Origin: Bacillota bacterium
Lineage (GTDB): Bacteria > Bacillota > Clostridia > Oscillospirales > Oscillospiraceae
DNA: 11,968 bases
NCBI GenBank assembly: GCA_023406225.1
Contig: JAEXWS010000105.1
Coordinates: 1-11,968 of the forward strand
Direction of reading: 5' to 3'
Of the stretch, positions 1-4,983 are shown one piece after another. How positions within the stretch are numbered: position 1 is the first letter of the stretch; every line of letters starts with the position of its first letter. Both the position numbers and the translations under genes were made by a program. Under the pieces are notes generated by a model. That model was not told where the DNA came from. It saw only the letters and a program-made list of their open reading frames with translations, and did no database searches.

Positions 1-519
1 CAGCAGCACCACCTGGTGCTGCTCCAGCTCCCGGGCGATCTTGTCCACGTTGGCCTCCACCTTGGCGTACTGGGTCTTCATGACCTCCAGCTTGTTCCGG
101 CTCTTTTTGAAAAGGCCCGCGAAGCCCTTCTTCTCCTCGTCCTCTCCAAAGCCTTTCAGCTCCACCACCAGGCTGGACAGCGCGTCGCCCACCTCGCCCA
201 GGTCCTTCGTGCGGACGGAGGCCAGGGCGTTTTCGGAAAAGCCCGCCACGTTCTTCTGGGCCGCGGCGCCGTACTGGAGGATCAGGTTGGAGTCCAGGAT
301 GTCGATCTTCTTGGAAAACTCCTCCACCGCCTGCTTCTCCGCGTCGGTCAAAAGCCGCTCGTCCATCTGGACGGGGGTGACCTCCGGCTTTGCGGGCTCG
401 GGGGCCGGCGCGGCGGGCGTGCCGGGGGCCGCGGGCTCCAGCGTCAGTTCAGGCGCCGCCGCCGCGGCGGCCGTGGGTTCCAGCGTCAATTCGGGCATCT
501 TGTTCAGTTCGTCAGCCAT
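1..519 (-). CDS. telA: TelA-family toxic anion resistance protein, N-terminal part (cut by window edge)
   Basis: The frame reads MADELNKMPELTLEP from an ATG at 519 and stays open to base 1, giving 173 residues. TelA proteins are normally near 380-400 residues, so about half is missing to the left. Residues 1-55 are an Ala/Pro-rich linker holding the motif PELTLEP twice. From about residue 60 the sequence becomes a charged helical region (ERLLTDAEKQAVEEFSKKID, ILDSNLILQYGAAAQKNVAG) ending in a heptad-like stretch with KLEVMKTQYAKVEANVDKI, typical of the family. An AAAGGA ribosome binding site lies just upstream. It starts 40 bases after the xpaC stop and is probably the second gene of that operon; in Bacillus subtilis xpaC likewise precedes a TelA homologue, yaaN. 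The family is linked to tellurite and cell-envelope stress, but its biochemical role is unsettled. The family call is secure; a role in anion resistance here is inference. Confidence 0.87.
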   Translation of the reverse strand, partial: MADELNKMPELTLEPTAAAAAAPELTLEPAAPGTPAAPAPEPAKPEVTPVQMDERLLTDAEKQAVEEFSKKIDILDSNLILQYGAAAQKNVAGFSENALASVRTKDLGEVGDALSSLVVELKGFGEDEEKKGFAGLFKKSRNKLEVMKTQYAKVEANVDKIARELEQHQVVLL

Positions 520-559
520 ATCGTTTACGTCCTTTCATCGTCGCGGTCTTTGTCCCGTC

Positions 560-1267
560 TCACAGTTCCAGCTTGATATCCGGATCATCCTTCGGCAGCG
601 TCTCCGCCTTCAGCGTCTCTCCCGTCAGGCCCTCCCGGGCCATCATGGTCTCCAGCACGGTGATGTCCGTGGAGATATCCAGCGCCTCCGCGCCGAAGAG
701 GCTGTCCAGCTGTTTTTCAAAAGCGGACACGATGTTTCGCATCATGCCCTCCACCTTGGCCAGCGTCCCGTCGATGTTCTCCCCGGAAACGCCCGCGGCG
801 CTCATCCGGTCGTAGCTGTTCAAGAGCTTCAGGGTGGTGGGCAGATAGTAGTCCATGAATTTGCGGATTTGGGGCAGCTTTTTGGGGTCGTCCTTCACAG
901 CCTGAAAGATCTTGGCGGACACCTGCTCCAGCCGCACGATGTCGGCGGAGATGCCGGGATCCGCGATGTTGTCGTCCAGCCGCTTCATCTCGGAGACGGC
1001 GAGGCGGCCGTCCTTAAGCATTTTGTCAAGCTCCGGGTCCCCGGTTGGCTTCTCCTCCGCCTTTTTCTCCTCCGTCCCGGGCGCGGCCGTCCCCGCCGCC
1101 GGACCGCCGGAGCACAGCAGCGCCGCCACGGCGAACGCCGCCACGGACGCGGCCCCCACCAGGGCGAAATGCACAGGTTCAAACAGCGGGAACAGCAGCG
1201 CGTAGCCTAGCCACACCACCGCCACCGCGTAAAAGGGAGCCACGCTCTTGCGGGTATTCGTTTTCAT
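560..1267 (-). CDS. xpaC: XpaC-like membrane protein (5-bromo-4-chloroindolyl phosphate hydrolysis family)
   Basis: This is a 235-residue protein. Two hydrophobic segments at about residues 11-28 and 33-52 should anchor it in the membrane, followed by a Pro/Glu/Lys linker (55-77) and a soluble helical domain. Residues 136-154 (KFMDYYLPTTLKLLNSYDR) are the most recognisable signature of the XpaC family. The ATG at 1267 is preceded by GGAGGAGG at good spacing, and a near-consensus sigma-A promoter lies about 40 bases upstream. It is the first gene of a two-gene operon with telA. The family name comes from a phosphatase-indicator phenotype in Bacillus; no catalytic motif is visible, so enzymatic activity should not be assumed. 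A joint role with TelA at the membrane is inferred from gene order. Confidence 0.88.
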   Translation of the reverse strand: MKTNTRKSVAPFYAVAVVWLGYALLFPLFEPVHFALVGAASVAAFAVAALLCSGGPAAGTAAPGTEEKKAEEKPTGDPELDKMLKDGRLAVSEMKRLDDNIADPGISADIVRLEQVSAKIFQAVKDDPKKLPQIRKFMDYYLPTTLKLLNSYDRMSAAGVSGENIDGTLAKVEGMMRNIVSAFEKQLDSLFGAEALDISTDITVLETMMAREGLTGETLKAETLPKDDPDIKLEL

Positions 1268-1306
1268 GAAAGACCTCCTCCGGTCAAAAATATGCCATGA
1301 TACCGT

Positions 1307-1335
1307 ATTATACCCCTAAGAGGGAGGCCGGTCAA
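1307..1335 (-). promoter_or_regulatory. Sigma-A promoter for xpaC-telA
   Basis: On the minus strand TTGACC (1330-1335) and TATAAT (1307-1312) are separated by exactly 17 bases. The predicted start of transcription lies near 1300, leaving a leader of roughly 35 bases before the xpaC ATG. Confidence 0.85.
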
Positions 1336-1349
1336 GGCGCGTCTTTCCC

Positions 1350-1379
1350 TTGCCAGGAGCCGCCCTGAGGTGATATGAT
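1350..1379 (+). promoter_or_regulatory. Candidate sigma-A promoter for the carbon-nitrogen hydrolase
   Basis: TTGCCA at 1350-1355 and TATGAT at 1374-1379 are spaced by 18 bases on the plus strand. The start would lie near 1386, about 25 bases before the ATG at 1410. It is back to back with the xpaC promoter, so the two units are divergent. Confidence 0.6.
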
Positions 1380-1409
1380 GGAAAAAATGATAAAAAGGGG
1401 GATGATCCC

Positions 1410-2207
1410 ATGCGGCTCGCCATGTGTCAAATGTCCATGAGCGCGGAGCGGACGGAAAATCTGGAGCGGTCCCTGGCGGCCGTCCGGGAGGCGGCGGCCC
1501 GCGGCGCGGACCTGGTCCTGTTCCCGGAGCTCCAGCTCAGCCCCTTTTTCCCCCAGTATCCCGGACTGGGGATGGGGCACGAGGCCGTGGAGGCGGACGG
1601 GGAGATCGTCTCCCGGTTCCGCGCGGTCTGCCGGGAATGCGGCGTGATGGCCGCGCCCAACTTTTACCTGTTTGAAAACGGCGACCTGTACGACGCCACC
1701 ATCCTCATCGGCGCGGACGGGGCGGTGCTGGGCGTCCAGAAAATGGTCCACGTCGCCCAGGCCCCGCAGTTTTACGAGCAGGACTACTACGCCCCCTCCG
1801 ACGACGGCTTCCACGTCTTTCCCACCCCCTTCGGAAAGATCGGCGTGGTGGTCTGCTTCGACCGGCACTACCCCGAAAGCATCCGCACGGAGGCTCTCCG
1901 GGGCGCGGAATTGATCCTGATCCCCACCGCCAACACCGCCGCCGAGCCGCTGGAGATGTTCGAGTGGGAGATCCGCGTCCAGGCCTTCCAGAACAGCGTG
2001 GCGGTGGCCATGTGCAACCGGGTGGGATGCGAGGACGGGATGGACTTTGCGGGAGAGTCCCTGGTCGCGGACGCCGCGGGCGCCCTGCTGGTGAAGGCCG
2101 GACGGGAAACGGGATTGGTATACTGCGACCTGGACCTGGCGGCAGGCCGGGAGCTCCGGCGGCAGCGGCCCTATACCTCCCTGCGCAATCCCCGGTTCTA
2201 CGCATAG
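1410..2207 (+). CDS. Carbon-nitrogen hydrolase (nitrilase superfamily amidase)
   Basis: This 265-residue protein has full length for a single-domain nitrilase-fold amidase. The Glu-Lys-Cys catalytic set is visible: E40 in LVLFPELQLS, K111 in GVQKMVH, and C149 in VVVCFDRHYPE. A fourth conserved acid is probably E123 in FYEQDYY. The IPTAN segment near 171-175 and the C-terminal GLVYCDLDL also fit. Such enzymes hydrolyse C-N bonds of amides or N-carbamoyl compounds in the cytosol. The FYEQDYYAPSDDGFHVF stretch recalls N-carbamoylputrescine or N-carbamoyl-amino-acid amidases, but the substrate cannot be fixed from sequence, and no polyamine or pyrimidine pathway genes flank it. The start is supported by AAGGGGG about 8 bases upstream. 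It appears monocistronic and reads into the hairpin element downstream. Confidence 0.88.
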   Translation: MRLAMCQMSMSAERTENLERSLAAVREAAARGADLVLFPELQLSPFFPQYPGLGMGHEAVEADGEIVSRFRAVCRECGVMAAPNFYLFENGDLYDATILIGADGAVLGVQKMVHVAQAPQFYEQDYYAPSDDGFHVFPTPFGKIGVVVCFDRHYPESIRTEALRGAELILIPTANTAAEPLEMFEWEIRVQAFQNSVAVAMCNRVGCEDGMDFAGESLVADAAGALLVKAGRETGLVYCDLDLAAGRELRRQRPYTSLRNPRFYA

Positions 2208-2210
2208 GAA

Positions 2211-2234
2211 AAAGCGCCCCTTGCGGGGCGCTTT
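2211..2234. terminator. Terminator palindrome, left copy (T-tail on the minus strand)
   Basis: A perfect 10-bp stem (AAAGCGCCCC paired with GGGGCGCTTT) closes a TTGC loop. Five A residues at 2209-2213 give a TTTTT tail when read on the minus strand, whereas the plus-strand tail is only TTT followed by GAGG. As a Rho-independent terminator it therefore best fits transcripts arriving from the minus-strand gene at 2462-2995. Confidence 0.65.
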
Positions 2235-2436
2235 GAGGCTGTCGAAAAAGTGCCTTCGGCACTTTTTCGAGTAGGCTGCGGCCCGTCGCGCGCACGCACT
2301 GTCCGCTGAAAACGGACAGTGCGCACACTTACGGACCGAGATGTATTTTCTCCGACGCACATGTCGTCGGAGAAAATGGATTTGATCTTTTTCGCGCCTT
2401 CGGGCGCGAACTCTGCGAGGCTTTTTCGACAGGCTG
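2235..2436. repeat. Nested-hairpin intergenic element (MITE- or REP-like) with terminal inverted repeats
   Basis: The 202 bases between the two terminator palindromes hold four more stem-loops. The arms are 2242-2254/2258-2270 (13 bp, TTC loop), 2295-2305/2313-2323 (11 bp, 7-base loop), 2345-2357/2365-2377 (13 bp, 7-base loop) and 2391-2398/2403-2410 (8 bp, TTCG loop). At the ends CTGTCGAAAAAG (2239-2250) is an exact inverted copy of CTTTTTCGACAG (2421-2432). No frame across it looks coding. This resembles a non-autonomous mobile or structured intergenic repeat. Multicopy status cannot be seen from one window, so mobility is inference. Confidence 0.6.
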
Positions 2437-2463
2437 AAAGCGCCCCTTGCGGGGCGCTTTTTT
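2437..2463 (+). terminator. Terminator palindrome, right copy (T-tail on the plus strand)
   Basis: The same stem and TTGC loop as the left copy (identical over 24 bases) are followed here by a TTTTTT run at 2458-2463, a proper Rho-independent terminator for plus-strand transcripts. It would end the carbon-nitrogen hydrolase mRNA after the hairpin element has been transcribed. Confidence 0.8.
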
Positions 2464-2995
2464 ACGGGACGCCGTACAGTCCGGCGGCCATATCCCGCCA
2501 AAGATCGACGCGGGGCGGGCGGAAGGTGAAAAACACGAACAAAAAGGCCAGGCCCCACAAAAGCAGCAGCCCCGCCACCTGCTGCCAGCCGCTGGAGAGC
2601 CGGTTCCGTCCCAGCAGGCGGAAGTCCAGCCAAAAGGCTCCCAGGTCCGCCAGCAGGAACACCGCCACATCCGCCCACAGCGCATGGGAGCCCCACACGC
2701 CGGTATAGGTATAGAACAGCACGGGGATCAGGGCGAGGCCCGTCAGCAGGCTCAGCGCCCGCACCGCCAGAAAGTTCGGGTAATTGCGGCCCATGACGCA
2801 CACCTGGACCACCGAGAAGAGGAACACCGGGAAAAACAGCAGCTTCATGTGCTCCCAGACGGATTCATTGACGGCGGAGAAGGCCGCGGCCACGTCCCAG
2901 CCCCCGCTCCAAGCATAGGTAAAGTGCAGCAGCGCCCCCAGGGCCGCCGTCACTGTAAAGCCCGCCAGTTCCCACCAAAACAGCCGTTTCCGCAT
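2462..2995 (-). CDS. Small integral membrane protein, DUF6512-like
   Basis: From the chosen start MRKRLFWWELAGF the protein has 177 residues and about five hydrophobic segments (roughly 9-27, 51-67, 77-97, 106-125, 138-157). The most distinctive stretch is residues 29-50, with WSGG, then AFSAVNESVWEHMK, which I associate with the uncharacterised DUF6512 family. Two adjacent ATG codons (2998 and 2995) follow an AGGGGGG ribosome binding site. The second leaves a 6-base gap and the first only 3, so I chose 2995; a longer in-frame start at 3064 has no binding site. The stop codon overlaps the T-run of the plus-strand terminator. It is convergent with the upstream hydrolase and appears monocistronic. 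Function unknown; a small membrane sensor or transporter subunit is only a guess. Confidence 0.75.
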   Translation of the reverse strand: MRKRLFWWELAGFTVTAALGALLHFTYAWSGGWDVAAAFSAVNESVWEHMKLLFFPVFLFSVVQVCVMGRNYPNFLAVRALSLLTGLALIPVLFYTYTGVWGSHALWADVAVFLLADLGAFWLDFRLLGRNRLSSGWQQVAGLLLLWGLAFLFVFFTFRPPRVDLWRDMAAGLYGVP

Positions 2996-3149
2996 CATGC
3001 ACCCCCCTGTCAGACAAACAGACCGCGGCCTTTGCCGCAGACCCATTTTATGCGCTTTTTCCAATGTTATGCGCCGCCCCGCCCTGCTTTTGGAAATTCA
3101 GGCCCTCCCCAAAACGGGGGGGATCTGCGAAGTGGAACAGACAGGAGGA

Positions 3150-3311
3150 ATGGAAAACGACTATGGCACTGGAATCCCTCTCCAAGAAGTGGAAGCCCTA
3201 GTCCGTGTCCTGCTCCCGGAAACACAGAATTTTTTCGAGAGCGAGGAAGAACAAAGAGAGTTTGCCGAATGGAAAGCACAGCAACGGGTCAAAACAGCCG
3301 AACAGGGATAA
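3150..3311 (+). CDS. Small acidic protein of unknown function, start possibly frameshifted
   Basis: This 53-residue frame begins MENDYGTGIPLQEVEALVRV and continues with an acidic helical tail (LPETQNFFESEEEQREFAEW). The tail looks genuinely coding and ends just before a strong hairpin. The start is odd: AGGAGG at 3143-3148 lies only one base before the ATG at 3150. A second ATG at 3163 has a longer gap (14 bases) but its frame stops after MALESLSKKWKP. One extra G after the AAG codon near 3185-3190 would join that beginning to the rest as MALESLSKEVEALVRV. The gene may therefore be a frameshifted copy of a small protein, or may use the ATG at 3150. I recognise no family. No homologue or partner is visible nearby. 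Confidence 0.45.
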   Translation: MENDYGTGIPLQEVEALVRVLLPETQNFFESEEEQREFAEWKAQQRVKTAEQG

Positions 3312-3313
3312 AT

Positions 3314-3347
3314 ACAAGGCGGAAGCATAGGTATGCTCCCGCCTTGT
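3314..3347. terminator. Hairpin between convergent genes
   Basis: Arms 3314-3329 and 3332-3347 pair at 15 of 16 positions. This stem-loop sits directly after the stop of the small ORF (3311) and just beyond the 3' end of the minus-strand lipoprotein (3363). There is no T-run, so it is either a bidirectional terminator of weak type or an mRNA 3'-end stabiliser. Confidence 0.5.
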
Positions 3348-3362
3348 GCTCTATGAAGTGTT

Positions 3363-4535
3363 TTATGAAATAGCAGTGGGCTGGTGCGAGAGAATATGCC
3401 AATTCTCTCCGTTTTTTTGAAGTACCAACATATCAGAAGTGTTGTTTTCACCAACAGGAGCCTCCCAGAGCGTAACGGTGTCGCCGTTTTTTTCTCCGTA
3501 GCAGGGGATGAAGTTGCCGGGTCCAAAGTCACTGGAGAACGTATAGAAACAGTCGGTTTCCGGGATATAAAACGCTTCTTTCAACCAATCGGTGTGCATC
3601 TCATCCACTGTGATTCCCGCGTACTTCGTCAGAATCTCATTGATATAGCTGCGGGGCAGCCGATGACAGGGTACCGGCATTTCATCGATTGTGACAAGAT
3701 GGTTATCTTCGCCGCCTCGCCAGTCAAGTTTTTCCTGCACAGTGCGGAATTCATCTTCGTCTCCGGCTTCAAGAACACCTTGGTCGGGACAATAGTAAAG
3801 GAATTCCCGCGCGTCCATGTCCCGGGGGTCATCGTATTGGGAGGTGAAAAAGCAACTAATGGCCGTGGCGCTACCGACATAGCCACCCCATTCTTCATCA
3901 TAGGTCGTTCTCTCAGGTGCAGTGTATTCCTCAAACCAATCCAGTTCATCTGCTGTGAGAGACGTCCCTACACGACCATTGTAAAGGTCTGCTGTGTGCG
4001 CCTCTTTATACCATTGTTCAAAGGCTTCAAAAACCATCCAACTTACCTGTTCGACAACGCGAGTTTGTCCACCTGCGATGTACGGCAGGGTGAACATTCC
4101 CTCGCCGAACTCTGTTTCCACATGGAGGGGGCGGGCATTATCATAGCCGCTCTGGTAGGCGGTGAGGGTAACACCGGGGACGGTAACCACACAGCGGTAC
4201 TCGTCGCTTCCATCCCATTCAGCCGGGGCATGATATTCTTCCCATGTAAAACTCTGTAGCTTCTCAATATAACTTTCAGCACGGATTGCAAGGTCGGCGG
4301 CGCAGGTGTTAGCCGTTTCACCGTGATAGGTCAAAGTGGCTTCGGACAGGTCTAACGCAGTAAGGATTTCATTCAAATCAGACACACTCAATTCCACAAG
4401 TTCTGGAGTTTGTCCTGACGGCGCGTCAATCGGGTCAGTTATTAGCTTCGATGAAACCTGTTCGTTCGTATTGCTACATCCAGTCACAACAAGCAAAAGC
4501 AGAACTGCAACAGCGAGAGCAATACATTTTTTCAT
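3363..4535 (-). CDS. Putative lipoprotein of unknown function
   Basis: This is a 390-residue secreted lipoprotein. The signal peptide has MKK, a hydrophobic core (IALAVAVLLLLVV) and a lipobox VTGC with Cys20, so the mature protein should be anchored to the outer face of the membrane. The rest has no transmembrane segment and is rich in aromatic and acidic residues. It appears to have two halves: about 45-195 and about 200-390. The second half contains FFTSQYDDPRDMDAREFLYY and CFYTFSSDFGPGNF, patterns I loosely associate with uncharacterised Oscillospiraceae lipoproteins. AAGGAGG lies before the ATG at 4535 and a sigma-A promoter about 75 bases further up. The gene is clearly less GC-rich than its neighbours, which suggests acquisition (inference). 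No catalytic motif recognised. Confidence 0.82.
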   Translation of the reverse strand: MKKCIALAVAVLLLLVVTGCSNTNEQVSSKLITDPIDAPSGQTPELVELSVSDLNEILTALDLSEATLTYHGETANTCAADLAIRAESYIEKLQSFTWEEYHAPAEWDGSDEYRCVVTVPGVTLTAYQSGYDNARPLHVETEFGEGMFTLPYIAGGQTRVVEQVSWMVFEAFEQWYKEAHTADLYNGRVGTSLTADELDWFEEYTAPERTTYDEEWGGYVGSATAISCFFTSQYDDPRDMDAREFLYYCPDQGVLEAGDEDEFRTVQEKLDWRGGEDNHLVTIDEMPVPCHRLPRSYINEILTKYAGITVDEMHTDWLKEAFYIPETDCFYTFSSDFGPGNFIPCYGEKNGDTVTLWEAPVGENNTSDMLVLQKNGENWHILSHQPTAIS

Positions 4536-4610
4536 AGAACTGCCTCCTTATCATTTATTGGTGTGACTTTTCAATATTTAGACGAATTTTTTCGGTTTTG
4601 TTTCATAAGA

Positions 4611-4639
4611 ATTATACAAGACAGCAAATAAAAAAGCAA
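4611..4639 (-). promoter_or_regulatory. Sigma-A promoter for the lipoprotein gene
   Basis: On the minus strand TTGCTT (4634-4639) and a perfect TATAAT (4611-4616) are 17 bases apart. The -35 box lies inside the tail of the terminator ending the upstream tRNA unit. The leader before the ATG at 4535 would be about 70 bases. Confidence 0.75.
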
Positions 4640-4666
4640 GGACGGGAAAATCGTTCCCCGCCCTTG
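4630..4666 (-). terminator. Rho-independent terminator of the tRNA-Pro unit
   Basis: Read on the minus strand, CAAGG-CGGG pairs with CCCG-CCTTG around a short loop (4637-4666, one mismatch and one bulge) and is followed by CTTTTTT (4636-4630). It lies about 90 bases beyond the 3' end of the tRNA. Confidence 0.75.
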
Positions 4667-4693
4667 TTTCATCAAAGAATGTTATTAATAGAA

Positions 4694-4747
4694 ATGATAA
4701 ATCCGAACTACATTCTCTATTTGGAGAATGTAGTTCGGATTTATCAT
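4694..4747. repeat. Perfect 24-bp inverted repeat next to tRNA-Pro
   Basis: Arms 4694-4717 and 4724-4747 are perfect inverted copies separated by a 6-base TATTTG loop. The right arm ends 4 bases from the CCA end of tRNA-Pro. The repeat is AT-rich, has no U-tract in either direction, and precedes a normal terminator, so simple termination does not explain it. It could guide tRNA 3'-end processing, or be a remnant or arm-type site of an integrated element. Confidence 0.7.
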
Positions 4748-4751
4748 AAGA

Positions 4752-4828
4752 TGGTCCGAGTGACAGGATTTGAACCTGCGGCCTCTTGACCCCCAGTCAA
4801 GCGCGATACCAAGCTTCGCCACACCCGG
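4752..4828 (-). tRNA. tRNA-Pro (anticodon GGG), CCA encoded
   Basis: The 77-base minus-strand sequence folds as a tRNA. The 7-bp acceptor stem is CCGGGTG with CACTCGG (one G-U), and the discriminator A is followed by an encoded CCA. The anticodon stem CTTGA/TCAAG holds the loop CTGGGGG, giving anticodon GGG, which reads CCC and CCU proline codons. The T-loop GGTTCAAATCC is canonical. It has its own promoter and no neighbouring tRNA genes, so it is a single-tRNA unit. Confidence 0.96.
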
Positions 4829-4870
4829 ATATGCAGTTTTGAGGAAAGACTTTTTGAAGTCAGCTTGTAT

Positions 4871-4899
4871 ATATTAGCATGACATTTTGGAAAATGCAA
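4871..4899 (-). promoter_or_regulatory. Sigma-A promoter for tRNA-Pro
   Basis: On the minus strand TTGCAT (4894-4899) and TAATAT (4871-4876) have a 17-base spacer. Transcription should start near 4864, about 36 bases before the mature tRNA 5' end. Confidence 0.75.
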
Positions 4900-4933
4900 G
4901 TCCCAAAATGAAATTTATTGAAATAATTTATAG

Positions 4934-4975
4934 GCCCCCGCGTCCGGGCGGCAGACGCCGTTCGGACGCGGGGGC
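4934..4975 (-). terminator. Terminator after the Mbeg1-like gene
   Basis: Arms 4934-4946 and 4963-4975 form a perfect 13-bp GC-rich stem, with an inner GGCG/CGCC stem at 4947-4950/4956-4959. On the minus strand it follows the stop at 4984 by 8 bases and is succeeded by an AT-rich tail (CTATAAATTATTT) rather than a pure T-run. Confidence 0.7.
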
Positions 4976-4983
4976 GGCGGCTC

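Noticed and set aside
2319..2708. Plus-strand frame starting in the hairpin element
   Set aside because: Its translation follows the repeat and then the antisense of the DUF6512-like gene; no binding site or domain.
1332..2801. Long minus-strand open frame opposite the carbon-nitrogen hydrolase and across the hairpin element
   Set aside because: It is antisense to a clear nitrilase-family gene, has Arg/Gly/Pro-rich translation typical of GC-rich shadow frames, and crosses the repeat element.
3384..4259. 291-codon plus-strand frame
   Set aside because: It is entirely antisense to the lipoprotein gene, which has a signal peptide, ribosome binding site and promoter.
4598..4789. Plus-strand 63-codon frame ending VRVTGFEPAAS
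   Set aside because: The end is the reverse of tRNA-Pro, a well-known false translation, and the middle is the inverted repeat.
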